A stretch of DNA of 64,000 bases. Source: Sphaerisporangium sp. TRM90804. GTDB taxonomy: Bacteria > Actinomycetota > Actinomycetes > Streptosporangiales > Streptosporangiaceae. This document shows, piece by piece, positions 45,573-55,091 of the stretch (positions are counted from its first letter, which is position 1; every line of letters starts with the position of its first letter). The stretch spans positions 372,001 to 436,000 of the forward strand of contig NZ_JARWAC010000004.1 in assembly GCF_029846175.1 (NCBI RefSeq), read 5' to 3'. The position numbers were made by a program, and so were the translations under genes. The notes beneath the pieces are model-generated. The model did no database searches. It was not told the origin of the DNA and saw only the letters and a list, made by a program, of their open reading frames with translations.

Positions 45573-45579
45573 TAGGCTA
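45573..45579. promoter_or_regulatory. Symmetric bidirectional -10 element between ACC deaminase-like gene and galactokinase
   Basis: TAGGCTA gives TAGGCT rightwards and TAGCCT leftwards, both TAnnnT. It lies 34-40 bp from the start codons, so short leaders are expected on both sides. Same logic as the element at 8205-8211. Confidence 0.45.
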
Positions 45580-45613
45580 CGAGCCCGCCCCCGAACCAGA
45601 GGAGATCTGCGTC

Positions 45614-46738
<1,125 letters not shown>

Positions 46739-46773
46739 CGCACCGCCGCCTCACCGGCGACCCCGACGGCCGT

Positions 46774-46826
46774 CCCCGCCGAGAGGCGGGGTGCCCGCCG
46801 GCGGGCCGGTGGCGGGGCCGGCGGGC
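46774..46826 (+). terminator. Two consecutive GC hairpins after galactokinase
   Basis: CCCCGCC-GAGA-GGCGGGG at 46774-46791 (GNRA tetraloop), then GCCCGCCGGC / GCCGGCGGGC at 46793-46826 with a 14-nt loop. Confidence 0.6.
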
Positions 46827-46936
46827 AGGGCGCACATGACGACGCCGCCCACCGGGGGCACGCGCGTGTCGCGGCGCCGGCGGTGGGCGGGTGAGGAAAC
46901 GTGTGGGGTCCGGCGGTCGTCCGGCGGATCGCCGCG

Positions 46937-47287
46937 CTAGTCGCGGGCGACCAGGACGCGCAGGCCGGGGTCGGTCGAGGGGTTCGGGGCCACGGAGAAG
47001 CGCATGGCGAGGCCGCTGGCCTGCAGGACACGCTTGACCGGTGATGACGGGGCCAGGAGGCGGACCGCGCCCCCCAGAACGGTGGAGCGGCGGCGTGCGG
47101 CCATAAGGGCTCCCAGGCCGCTGGCGTCCATGAAGGTGACGCCGGAAAGGTCGACGACGAGGTGGACCCGGGGATGCTGGAGCACGGCGAGCAGCCGTTC
47201 TCGCAGCAGGCCGGAGGTGGAGATGTCGACGTCCCCGCTCACCCGGCACAACGTCGACTTCGACTGCGCGATCACGATCAGGTCCAT
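46937..47287 (-). CDS. STAS-domain anti-sigma factor antagonist
   Basis: 116 residues from ATG 47287, with GGAGGT 4 bases upstream. SpoIIAA/RsbV type: TLCRVSGDVDISTSGLLRERL and the phosphorylation loop VDLSGVTFMDASGLGALMAA with the target Ser in DASGLG. It would free a sigma factor by binding an anti-sigma kinase when dephosphorylated. No sigma or kinase gene is adjacent; the HATPase protein at 21731 is one possible but unproven partner in the window. Confidence 0.88.
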   Translation of the reverse strand: MDLIVIAQSKSTLCRVSGDVDISTSGLLRERLLAVLQHPRVHLVVDLSGVTFMDASGLGALMAARRRSTVLGGAVRLLAPSSPVKRVLQASGLAMRFSVAPNPSTDPGLRVLVARD

Positions 47288-47401
47288 ACGGACCTCCTAT
47301 CGATGAACGCCGGGACCGCTCGCACGATGTGCGAGCCGTCCCTCACGCGTCCGTCAGGTCGAGGTGGGGTGGCCACCTCGTGGTGCCTCGCGGCGTGAAA
47401 G

Positions 47402-47605
47402 TCAGAGCGGACGAACCTGCTCTGCCTGGGGGCCCTTCGGGCCACGCGTCGTGGTGAAGTCGACGCGCTGGTTCTCTTCCAGCGTGCGGTAGCCGCTGGA
47501 GTCGATGGCGGAGAAGTGCACGAACACGTCGGCACTGCCGTCATCGGGAGCGATGAAACCGAAGCCCTTTTCGGCGTTGAACCACTTAACGGTTCCCTGA
47601 GCCAT
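47402..47605 (-). CDS. Cold-shock protein (CspA family)
   Basis: 67 residues from ATG 47605. Complete cold-shock domain with RNP1 KGFGFIAP and RNP2 VFVHFSAI. It binds single-stranded RNA/DNA and melts mRNA structure. AGGGGA lies about 11 bases before the ATG. A long untranslated leader is likely (upstream region of over 300 bp containing CCCACG-AA-CGTGGG at 47641-47654), as in regulated csp genes. Confidence 0.93.
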   Translation of the reverse strand: MAQGTVKWFNAEKGFGFIAPDDGSADVFVHFSAIDSSGYRTLEENQRVDFTTTRGPKGPQAEQVRPL

Positions 47606-47931
47606 GTAACACAATCCCCTTACGAGACGATCTTCGAGAGCCCACGAACGTGGGATCCCGGTTGCTGCGTGCGACCGACCGCCCCTTGATAAGCCATTGG
47701 AAGGCACGTGCGCTTCGCGCGGTGGAACGCCCGCTGCCAGAACCTCACAGGCGCTACTGCGATGACGAACCTCCACTGCAACCGCCTCTCATTCAACACC
47801 ATGAAGGCGCGTCATGGCCAACGCGGGGGGCGACTGGTCTCCGCGCCAATCGAACTCCCCCGTTGACAGCCTGAGAAACCTCCCGAGTTCGCGACACGGC
47901 GCGCGGCCGTGAAACACCTGGCAGAGGCGCC
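47606..47931. promoter_or_regulatory. Leader/promoter region of the cold-shock gene
   Basis: 326 bp without a gene. It holds a 14-bp palindrome CCCACGAACGTGGG at 47641-47654, close enough to the start to act in the leader RNA. No certain -35/-10 pair could be set. Confidence 0.4.
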
Positions 47932-48708
47932 CTAGGCCAGTGGCGGGAAGGCCGGGGGGCGGCGCTCGACAAAGCTGGCTACGCCTTCGGCGAAGTCGGG
48001 GCGCCGGAAGGCTTCAAGCATGAGGCCGAAAGCGTCGGTGGCGGACGCCTCGAAAGATTTGTCCCAGTCGCCCCAGACTTGCCGCTTAATCACCGCCATC
48101 GACGCGGGCGAGCTGTGGACCGCCAGCTCGCGCGCGTAGGCCAGCGCCTCGTCCAGCAGCCGCTCCCCCGGCAGGACGCGGAGGGCGAGCCCCAGCTCGC
48201 CCGCCTCCGTCCCGGTGAACGTGCGGCCGGACAGCAGGATGTCCATGGCCCTGGCCTGGCCGATGAGCCGGGGCAGCAGCCACGCCATGCCGTACTCGGC
48301 GATGAGGCCGCGGCGCGCGAACGCCGTGGTCCACTTCGCGTCGGCCGCCGTGAAGACCAGGTCGCACGCCAGCGCGTGGATCATGCCGAGCCCGGCGCAG
48401 GCGCCGTTGACCGCCGCGATGACCGGCTTGCGGATCGTGGTGGCGTAGCTGGCGGGCCGCTTGTCCGGCTCCTCGTCGTAGGTGCCGTCCTGCAGCGCGC
48501 TCAGCGTGTCGAAGTCGGCCCCCGCGCAGAAGGCCCGGCCCGCGCCGGTGACCACGATCACCCGCACCTCGGGGTCGCGCTGGGCCTGCTCCAGCAGGTC
48601 GAAGTAGCGGCGGCCCATGGCGTCGGTCCAGGCGTTCATGCGGTCGGGCCGGTTGAGCGTCAAAGTCAGGACGCCCTCCGCCAGGGAGGACAGGACGAGC
48701 TCGGACAT
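47932..48708 (-). CDS. Enoyl-CoA hydratase/isomerase family protein
   Basis: 258 residues from ATG 48708 with GGAGG upstream. Crotonase fold: LTLNRPDRMNAW, oxyanion-hole segments GAGRAFCAGADF and AVNGACAGLGMIHALACD. The usual second catalytic Glu region reads FARRGLIAEYGMAWLLPRLIG, keeping one acidic residue (Glu in AEYG). It acts on an acyl-CoA in fatty-acid or other catabolism. It follows the nitric oxide synthase gene by 36 bp on the same strand, so cotranscription is likely, though a functional link is unclear. Confidence 0.9.
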   Translation of the reverse strand: MSELVLSSLAEGVLTLTLNRPDRMNAWTDAMGRRYFDLLEQAQRDPEVRVIVVTGAGRAFCAGADFDTLSALQDGTYDEEPDKRPASYATTIRKPVIAAVNGACAGLGMIHALACDLVFTAADAKWTTAFARRGLIAEYGMAWLLPRLIGQARAMDILLSGRTFTGTEAGELGLALRVLPGERLLDEALAYARELAVHSSPASMAVIKRQVWGDWDKSFEASATDAFGLMLEAFRRPDFAEGVASFVERRPPAFPPLA

Positions 48709-48744
48709 GGAGCCTCCAGGGGTTCGGGGTCACCGAACTATGTT

Positions 48745-50019
48745 CTACACCACCGCGCCCGGCCTGGTGAACGGCGGTCCGTCCGCGTACGGGTTCTCGC
48801 GACGGTGGTGGACGAAGGCCGGCCAGAGCCGGACGTCGTCGTAGTAGCGGTGGAAGACCGGCGTGGCCGCCCCCGACAGCGGGGGGACGATCCACGACCA
48901 GTCGGCCGGGCAGACCCGCCCCGAGCGCTCCTCACGCTCCAGGTGGGCCATGAAGCGGCGCGACTCGGTGTGGTGGTCGGTGATCGTCACCCCGGCCCGC
49001 GTGAACGAGTGCAGGACGGCGACGTTCAGCTCCACCAGCGCGTGGTCCTTCCACAGCGTGCGGTCGTCGGAGGTGTCCAGGCCCAGCCGGTCGGCCACGA
49101 CCCGCAGCCGGTCGTAGCGGCCCTCGTCGGCGAGGTTCCTTGCTCCGATCTCGGTGCCCATGTACCAGCCGTTGAACGGCGCGCAGGGGTAGCAGACGCC
49201 GCCGATCTCCAGGCACATGTCGGAGACCGCCGGCACCGCGTGCCAGCGCAGGCCCAGCTCGGCGAACCACCCGTGGACCGGGTGGGTCAGCGGCACCTCC
49301 AGGACGGCGTCCCCGGGGACGGCGGCGAGCAGCGGCGGCCGTCCGCCCGCCTCGATCACCAGCGGCAGCACGTCGAAGGCGGTGCCCTCGCCGCCGGGCC
49401 ACCCCAGGCGGCGAGCCGCGGCGGTGAGGCCGGCGCCGCGCGGGTCGCCGTTCACCGTCCCGTCCGGCCGCTCGTATCCGGCGTACCGGACGAGCTGCTC
49501 GTTCCAGATGCGCGGCCCGGGACGGCCCGGACGGTCCTGGGCGAAGACGGTGATGGTGGGACGGATCCTGCCCGTCCCGGTGGCCGCCCGGAGGTGCTCG
49601 ACGCACTCCAGCGCCACGCCCTCGGCGCTCGCGACCGAGCGGCGGTCGCGCACGTGCAGCGACCTCCAGTAGAGGCGGCCGATGCACCGGCCGCTGTTGC
49701 GCCAGGCCACCCGCGCGCCGTAGGCAAGCTCCTCGGCGGTGTGGGTGTAGGTGCCGTGCCGGGCGATCTGCCCGAGCACCTCCCGCAGCCGCGGCTCCAC
49801 CGGCCCCGCCGACCGGTTCTCGGCGTGGAACAGCCGCAGGAATCCCTCGGCCTCCGCCGCGTCGACGACGCCGGTCCCGGCGCCCCCGTGGCGCGCCGCC
49901 GGCTCGCCCGCGGGCCGTGGGCAGCCGGTCGCGCCGGATGCCCGCCCCGGCTCGTCGCCGGGCGACGTCCGCCTCTCCGCGACGCCCGGCGCCGCCTTCC
50001 CGCCGTCCACGCCGGGCAT
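48745..50019 (-). CDS. nos: Bacterial nitric oxide synthase, oxygenase domain only
   Basis: About 424 residues from ATG 50019 (no strong ribosome site; frame open upstream). Residues 1-60 are a Gly/Pro/Ala-rich extension. The oxygenase domain starts at DAAEAEGFLRLFHAEN. Heme-thiolate Cys112 lies in WRNSGRCIGRLYW. The arginine-binding Glu290 lies in FNGWYMGTEIGARN. The pterin/dimer region VCPADWSWIVPPLSGAATPVFH is intact. It makes NO and citrulline from arginine, borrowing electrons from a separate reductase. Such enzymes occur in a minority of actinomycetes and serve stress defence or nitration. No nitration cluster is visible here. Confidence 0.92.
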   Translation of the reverse strand: MPGVDGGKAAPGVAERRTSPGDEPGRASGATGCPRPAGEPAARHGGAGTGVVDAAEAEGFLRLFHAENRSAGPVEPRLREVLGQIARHGTYTHTAEELAYGARVAWRNSGRCIGRLYWRSLHVRDRRSVASAEGVALECVEHLRAATGTGRIRPTITVFAQDRPGRPGPRIWNEQLVRYAGYERPDGTVNGDPRGAGLTAAARRLGWPGGEGTAFDVLPLVIEAGGRPPLLAAVPGDAVLEVPLTHPVHGWFAELGLRWHAVPAVSDMCLEIGGVCYPCAPFNGWYMGTEIGARNLADEGRYDRLRVVADRLGLDTSDDRTLWKDHALVELNVAVLHSFTRAGVTITDHHTESRRFMAHLEREERSGRVCPADWSWIVPPLSGAATPVFHRYYDDVRLWPAFVHHRRENPYADGPPFTRPGAVV

Positions 50020-50369
50020 CGTGTGCCCGCGGGCCCCGGGTCGCTCAGGGAGCGAGACGGGCCGAGGGCCGGACACCGGACGTCGAGTTCTCCACCAGGC
50101 CAGCACGAAACGACCGCCGTAAGGTCCACGAGCGTCCGGCACCGTTCCGGCGGTGCGGGCGCCCTGACGCGTGGCGGCCCTGCCCGCCACGCCTGCATGA
50201 TCCGCGGCCGCCGCGCCGTCGCACCCTCGGACCGCCACCGGTCACGGGGAGCGGCGGCGCGTGCGCGTGGCGCTACGAAGCGCGGCAGACCCACATCTTG
50301 GGCCATCGCGGATGATTTGTCGTGCCATATGACGGAAGAGGATGCCTTCGCCGGGCATGGCAGGTCGCC
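50020..50369. other. Intergenic region upstream of nos
   Basis: 350 bp. The nos frame remains open to 50238 without a supported start. I see no other gene and could not identify a promoter. Confidence 0.4.
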
Positions 50370-50370
50370 C

Positions 50371-50406
50371 CAAAACAGAACAGCCCCAGGGAGATCACCC
50401 TGGGGC
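50371..50406 (-). terminator. Intrinsic terminator of tRNA-Asn
   Basis: On the minus strand GCCCCAGGG, loop TGATCT, CCCTGGGGC (9-bp perfect stem, 50406-50383), followed by TGTTCTGTTTTG. A true T-rich terminator 12 nt past the tRNA. Confidence 0.85.
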
Positions 50407-50417
50407 CGTGGGACCAG

Positions 50418-50490
50418 CTCCCGCGATAGGACTCGAACCTATAACCTGCCGGTTAACAGCCGGCTGCTCTGCCGATTGAGCTACACGGGA
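50418..50490 (-). tRNA. tRNA-Asn (GTT)
   Basis: 73 nt; CCA is not encoded. The 7-bp acceptor stem TCCCGTG/CGCGGGA has one G-T pair, discriminator G. D-arm GCTC..GAGC, anticodon stem GCCGG/CCGGC around loop CTGTTAA (anticodon GTT), T-arm ATAGG-TTCGAGT-CCTAT. Single-copy here, transcribed towards nos but separated from it by a terminator. Confidence 0.96.
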
Positions 50491-50544
50491 TCGCGCTGTG
50501 CGCCGCGGCTGGAGGGGCTCTGCCCTTCCTTGCGGCGCGGAACC

Positions 50545-50550
50545 AGGTTA
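50545..50550 (-). promoter_or_regulatory. Probable -10 box of tRNA-Asn
   Basis: TAACCT on the minus strand, about 54 bp before the mature tRNA. No clear -35. A hairpin GGGGTGCG-TGT-CGCACCCC lies just upstream at 50562-50580. Confidence 0.35.
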
Positions 50551-50718
50551 GCGCATTCCGGGGGGTGCGTGTCGCACCCCGATCCATCGGACACCCCCGC
50601 AAACCGGTGCACGTCGCCCGACTTTCCCAAAGGTCCCCCGCGTGAGAACCATAACCGCGTCCAGTGAGGGTAGGGCACCTTGCAGAGCGGGGATGCCAGC
50701 GGGACGCGGAGGTGAAGG

Positions 50719-51021
50719 ATGCGATATCGATTGACGTTCGCCGTGGGGATGGCCGTGGGCTATGTCCTCGGCAGCAGAGCCGGCCGTGAGCGGTATGAGC
50801 AGATCAAACGGCTCAGCCAGCGGGTGACCGACAATCCGATGGTCCAGCAGGCGGCGGGCCTCGCGGGCGCCCAGGCGTCCAAGGCCGCGGAGGTGACCCG
50901 GCACAAGCTCGGCGACGTGCTGGGTGACAGGGTGCCGTTCCTGCAGAGGAACGGCTGGCACGTCAGCCCGGACGACACGGGAACGGGGTGGCCGGAGACC
51001 CAGACCAACCGCGTCACCTGA
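50719..51021 (+). CDS. YtxH-like small membrane-associated protein
   Basis: 100 residues from ATG 50719 (GGAGG 6 bases upstream). The N-terminal hydrophobic segment LTFAVGMAVGYVLGSRAGRERYEQI is the glycine-rich YtxH signature. A helical, charged domain and the tail GDRVPFLQRNGWHVSPDD follow. Function is unknown. Monocistronic with its own strong terminator. Confidence 0.82.
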   Translation: MRYRLTFAVGMAVGYVLGSRAGRERYEQIKRLSQRVTDNPMVQQAAGLAGAQASKAAEVTRHKLGDVLGDRVPFLQRNGWHVSPDDTGTGWPETQTNRVT

Positions 51022-51033
51022 CGCGAAAGGCAA

Positions 51034-51078
51034 GGCGGCGGCCCGCGTGATCTACTCACACGCGGGCCGCCGCCTTTT
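51034..51078 (+). terminator. Terminator: 16-bp perfect stem plus T4
   Basis: GGCGGCGGCCCGCGTG (51034-51049), 9-nt loop, exact complement 51059-51074, then TTTT. Among the strongest intrinsic terminators in the window. Confidence 0.85.
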
Positions 51079-51185
51079 CGCGCGCCGCCCGGCGGCGAGT
51101 GCTTGCCAGGCGCGGCGACCGGCGGCCGGGCGGAGACGTCGGACGGCGGGCGGAGACGGCGGGCGGGGACGTCGGACGGCGGGCG

Positions 51186-51665
51186 TCAGACCCCGAGGGT
51201 GCGGCGGAGCTGTTCGAGGACCTGCTCGGCGGCGGCGCGCAGCCCGGGGTCGTCGGCGTCCAGGCCGGGGTCGAACACCAGGTCCCACCGCGCCGTGTCC
51301 TGGCCGGGCACCCGGCGCGCGACCATGCGGACCCCGCCGTGGTCGCCGAGGCGCACGTGGCGGTTGACCAGGATCGAGGAGGTGACGCGCTCGCGCACCG
51401 CCTCCGGGACGCGCCCGGGGTCGGGCAGCGCCGCGCGCCACTCGGCGCCGTCGACCGCCACGACGTGCAGCCCCACCTCGTCCCACTGCGCCCGGTCGAT
51501 GCGGTGCCATGGCAGCGGCTCCTCGCCCGGCAGGTACAGCGCGAGGTCGGTGGCCACCACGTAGCCGCCGCCGGGGGTCCGCGCGTGGACGAGCACCCGC
51601 TCACCAGAGGTGAGAGTGACGCCGGCCTCGGCGGGCAGGGCGCGGGAGCGCCAGGGAAATCGCAT
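51186..51665 (-). CDS. Conserved hypothetical protein downstream of rpoD
   Basis: 159 residues. It is an all-beta-looking protein (SGERVLVHARTPGGGYVVATDLALYLPG, WHRIDRAQWDEVGLHVVAVDG) resembling a PH-like domain, with a helical end (AAAEQVLEQLRRTLGV). I know it only as an actinobacterial conserved protein; function unknown. It follows rpoD on the same strand with 119 bp and a hairpin between. Confidence 0.75.
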   Translation of the reverse strand: MRFPWRSRALPAEAGVTLTSGERVLVHARTPGGGYVVATDLALYLPGEEPLPWHRIDRAQWDEVGLHVVAVDGAEWRAALPDPGRVPEAVRERVTSSILVNRHVRLGDHGGVRMVARRVPGQDTARWDLVFDPGLDADDPGLRAAAEQVLEQLRRTLGV

Positions 51666-51743
51666 GGCTGAAAGCTACCCGCCGGGTGGCCGGGCCCGTC
51701 CGCCGCCGTCGCGCCGGCGTACCGCGGGCCCGTGCCGCGCCCG

Positions 51744-51760
51744 CCCGTGACCCTCACGGG
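51744..51760 (-). terminator. Hairpin after rpoD
   Basis: CCCGTGA-CCC-TCACGGG, nested in a wider CGCCCGTG/CACGGGCG pairing, about 25-40 bp past the rpoD stop. Confidence 0.55.
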
Positions 51761-51784
51761 AGCCACGGGCGGAGCGCGGGCCGC

Positions 51785-52933
51785 TCATTCGAGATAGTCG
51801 CGCAGCATCTGGGCCCGTGTCGGGTGGCGCAACTTGGCGAGCGTCTTGGACTCGATCTGCCGGATGCGCTCGCGTGTCACGCCGAACTCCCTGCCGACCT
51901 CCTCCAGCGTCCGCGGGTGGCCGTCGGCCAGCCCGAAGCGGAGCTGGATGATGCGCTGCTCGCGGTCGGACAGGGTGGCCAGGATGTCGTCGAGCTGGTC
52001 CTGCAGCATGATGAACGCCGCGGCCTCGATGGGGACCACCGCGTCGGCGTCCTCGATGAAGTCGCCGAGGTCGGAGTCCTCCTCGCCGATCGGCGACTGG
52101 AGAGAGACCGGCTCCTGGGCGATGCGCTGGATCTCCACCACGCGGTCCACGGGGAGGTCCATCTCCATCGCGATCTCTTCGGGAGCGGGCTCCCTGCCCA
52201 GGTCCTGGTGGAGCTGACGCTGCACCCGCACGAGCTTGTTGATCGTCTCGACCATGTGCACGGGAATGCGAATGGTCCGCGCCTGGTCGGCGATGGCCCT
52301 GGTGATCGCCTGGCGAATCCACCACGTCGCGTACGTCGAGAACTTATATCCCTTGGTGTAGTCGAATTTCTCGACCGCGCGGATGAGGCCCAGGTTGCCC
52401 TCCTGGATGAGATCCAGGAACAGCATTCCGCGCCCGACATAGCGTTTCGCGATCGAGACGACGAGCCGCAGGTTGGCCTCGATGAGACGTTGCTTGGCCC
52501 GGACGCCCTCCCAGACCAGCTCCTCGAACTCGGGCTTGACGACCCGCGCGCCGAGGTCGCACAGCTTGTCCTCGGCGAAGAGGCCGGCCTCGATGGCCTT
52601 GGCGAGCTCCACCTCCTCCTCGGCCGTCAGCAGCGGCACCCGTCCTATCTCGCGCAGATAGATTCGGACGAGATCGCTGGTCGGCGCGCGTTTGCCGACA
52701 TCCTCCTCATCGGGTCGGACGGTGTCGTCGTCGCCCTGGGGCTCGAGCACCTCCACACCCTTTTCGGCGAGCATGCGCACGACGCGTTCCAGCGCGTCGG
52801 CCGGCAGCTCGGAGCGGTCGAGCGCGGCGGCCACGTCGTCGACGGTGACGCTCCCGCGCTCCCTTCCTCTCGCGACGAGATCCGCCACCTGGTCTACCGA
52901 TGGCGGTCCGCTTGGCAGCACCGATGCACCCAC
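51785..52933 (-). CDS. rpoD: RNA polymerase sigma-70 factor, primary type (RpoD/HrdB-like)
   Basis: 382 residues from GTG 52933. A short region 1.1-like N-terminus ([32 protein letters not shown]) is followed by region 1.2 ([22 protein letters not shown]) and region 2 ([36 protein letters not shown]). Region 3 ([21 protein letters not shown]) and region 4.2 ([20 protein letters not shown]) complete it. It recognises housekeeping promoters. At 382 residues it is much shorter than HrdB of Streptomyces; it could be a second, HrdA-like factor, but the dgt-dnaG-rpoD position supports a principal role. Confidence 0.88.
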   Translation of the reverse strand: MGASVLPSGPPSVDQVADLVARGRERGSVTVDDVAAALDRSELPADALERVVRMLAEKGVEVLEPQGDDDTVRPDEEDVGKRAPTSDLVRIYLREIGRVPLLTAEEEVELAKAIEAGLFAEDKLCDLGARVVKPEFEELVWEGVRAKQRLIEANLRLVVSIAKRYVGRGMLFLDLIQEGNLGLIRAVEKFDYTKGYKFSTYATWWIRQAITRAIADQARTIRIPVHMVETINKLVRVQRQLHQDLGREPAPEEIAMEMDLPVDRVVEIQRIAQEPVSLQSPIGEEDSDLGDFIEDADAVVPIEAAAFIMLQDQLDDILATLSDREQRIIQLRFGLADGHPRTLEEVGREFGVTRERIRQIESKTLAKLRHPTRAQMLRDYLE

Positions 52934-53065
52934 GGAAGACAGTCTGCGGTATGGCGAGGATAAAAGGGCAGGCCTATTTTTGGCACGGAAGGTAAGGCCG
53001 AGACCATTACCGAATCGATATCAAAGTCGAGTTTGACGACTGTGAGCAGCGGATAGTAAAGATTA

Positions 53066-54958
53066 TTACGCTCCGAGGGCGCGTTCTCTTAAGACCCGCC
53101 GTTGTTGTTCAAGGGCGACCAGTTCACCGAACAGCCGGTTGTACTCCTGCTGCTGCTCAACCGGGTTGAGCCGCTCCATGCGGGCCTTGATCTGGACGAG
53201 CGCGCGCGTGACCGCGACCTCGGCCAGCCGGGCGAGCACCGCGGCGCCGTAGCGCTCCTCGTTGGCCAGCTCCGACCGCAGGGGCTCGACCGCGAACCGG
53301 GTGGCCAGCGTGCGCAGGCCGGTGTCCTCGGTGGCCTTGAGCAGGAGGTCGACCCAGTCGCGCCCGCCGGGACCGCCCGCCACCGTGCCGCCCGCGGCGA
53401 TGACGAGCTCGTACAGCGCGACGTGCTCGGGAGTGGTGAACGCCTGCGCGCCCAGGGCGTCGAACTCCGGGCCCATCAGGGCCGGGCGCTGCACCGCCAG
53501 CTTCAGCGCCTCGGACTCCACCCGGATCACGGGGTCGGCCGGATCGGGCGCGGGGCGCGCGGAGGCCCTGCCCCGGGCGCCGCCCGGTCGCCCGGACGGG
53601 CGCTCGCCGGCGGGACGGCCGCCTCCCGAGCGGGCGGCGACCTCCTGGATGCGCGCCAGCACCAGCCGCTCGTCCATGAACCCCAGCCAGCGGTCGAGGT
53701 CGACGGCGTACCTGCTGCGCAGCGCCGGGTCCTTGATGCCGGCCACGAGCGGCGCGGCGGCGTCGAGCGCGGCCAGGCGGCCCTCGTTGGAGTCGAGCTC
53801 GTAGCGGGAGATGACACTGCGGATGGCGAACGCGAACAGCGGCTCGCGGCTGGCCACCAGGTCGCGCACGGCGCCGTCGCCCCGCTTGACGCGCAGGTCG
53901 CAGGGGTCGAGGCCGTCGGGCTGCACGGCCACGAAGGTCTGCGTGACGAACTTCTGCTCGTCGGCGAAGGCGCGCAGCGCGGCCTTCTGCCCCGCCGAGT
54001 CGCCGTCGAAGGTGAAGACGACCTCGCCGCGGAACTCGGCCTGGTCGAGCAGGAGCCGCCGCAGGACCTTGATGTGCTCCTCGCCGAAGGACGTGCCGCA
54101 GGTGGCGACGGCCGTGGGAACGCCGGCCAGGTGGCAGGCCATCACGTCGGTGTACCCCTCGACGACGACGGCCTGCGAGCGCTTGGAGATCTCGCGCTTG
54201 GCGAGGTCGATGCCGTAGAGGACGGCGCCCTTCTTGTAGATGGGCGACTCGGGGGTGTTGAGGTACTTGGGGCCGTCGTCGCTTTCGAGCAGCTTGCGCG
54301 CCCCGAAGCCGATCACCTCGCCGGTGATGTCGCGGATCGGCCAGACCAGCCGGCCGCGGAAGCGGTCGACCGGCCCCCTGCGGCCCTCCCTGGCCAGGCC
54401 GCCCTTGATGAGCTCCTGGGTGGTGAAGCCCTTGGCCAGCAGGTGGCGGGCCAGGCGATCCCACTCGGCGGGGGCGTAGCCGACGCCGAAGCGCTCGGCG
54501 TCGACCCGCTCGAAGCCCCGCTCGGACAGGAACGCGCGCCCCGGCGCGGCCTCTGCCTCGGCCAGCAGGGAGGAGTAGAACTCGGCGGCGACCCGGTGGG
54601 CGTCGATCAGGCGGCTGCGCTCGCCGTGCTCGCGGCCCGGGACGTAGCCGCCCTGCTCGTAGCGGAGCTGGATGCCGGCCCGCTGCGCCAGCCGCTCGAT
54701 GGCCTCGGTGAACGACAGGTGCTCCAGCTTGCGGACGAACGTGATGACGTCGCCGCCCTCGGCGCAGCCGAAGCAGTACCAGTAGCCGCGCGAGGGGGTG
54801 ACGTTGAACGAGGGCGACTTCTCCTCGTGGAAGGGGCACAGGCCCTTGAGGTTGCCGCCGCCCGCGTTGCGAAGCTGGATGTGCTCCCCCACGACCTCGG
54901 CGATCGATGAGCGCTCCCGCACGAGCGCGATGTCCTCGTCACTGATCCGCCCTGCCAC
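53066..54958 (-). CDS. dnaG: DNA primase
   Basis: 630 residues from GTG 54958. CHC2 zinc finger with Cys41, His44, Cys62 and Cys65 ([22 protein letters not shown]). The catalytic core has TOPRIM motifs ([28 protein letters not shown]). The C-terminal helicase-binding part follows an Arg/Gly/Pro-rich linker near 445-465. It makes RNA primers for replication. There is no ribosome site; TAGACT 6 bases upstream indicates a leaderless mRNA. It lies upstream of rpoD with 132 bp between them, the dnaG-rpoD order also found in enteric bacteria. Confidence 0.95.
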   Translation of the reverse strand: MAGRISDEDIALVRERSSIAEVVGEHIQLRNAGGGNLKGLCPFHEEKSPSFNVTPSRGYWYCFGCAEGGDVITFVRKLEHLSFTEAIERLAQRAGIQLRYEQGGYVPGREHGERSRLIDAHRVAAEFYSSLLAEAEAAPGRAFLSERGFERVDAERFGVGYAPAEWDRLARHLLAKGFTTQELIKGGLAREGRRGPVDRFRGRLVWPIRDITGEVIGFGARKLLESDDGPKYLNTPESPIYKKGAVLYGIDLAKREISKRSQAVVVEGYTDVMACHLAGVPTAVATCGTSFGEEHIKVLRRLLLDQAEFRGEVVFTFDGDSAGQKAALRAFADEQKFVTQTFVAVQPDGLDPCDLRVKRGDGAVRDLVASREPLFAFAIRSVISRYELDSNEGRLAALDAAAPLVAGIKDPALRSRYAVDLDRWLGFMDERLVLARIQEVAARSGGGRPAGERPSGRPGGARGRASARPAPDPADPVIRVESEALKLAVQRPALMGPEFDALGAQAFTTPEHVALYELVIAAGGTVAGGPGGRDWVDLLLKATEDTGLRTLATRFAVEPLRSELANEERYGAAVLARLAEVAVTRALVQIKARMERLNPVEQQQEYNRLFGELVALEQQRRVLRERALGA

Positions 54959-54964
54959 GCCGCG

Positions 54965-54970
54965 AGTCTA
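54965..54970 (-). promoter_or_regulatory. Leaderless promoter of dnaG
   Basis: TAGACT on the minus strand ends 6 bp before the GTG, so transcription should start at the initiation codon. Same spacing as at 8205-8211 and lacI. Confidence 0.5.
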
Positions 54971-55091
54971 CGGCTCCCCCGCGACAACCTGGGCGATCGC
55001 TGTCCACGATGGGGGATTTTCCGCGAATGGGTCATGGTGACGCTGGTGGTCGGTTACAAAGGAAACGCTCGTTTTCGATAATGTCCAACGG

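Noticed and set aside
49200-50667. Long plus-strand frame running across nos, the tRNA and beyond
   Set aside because: It reads through a tRNA gene and its terminator; clearly non-coding.
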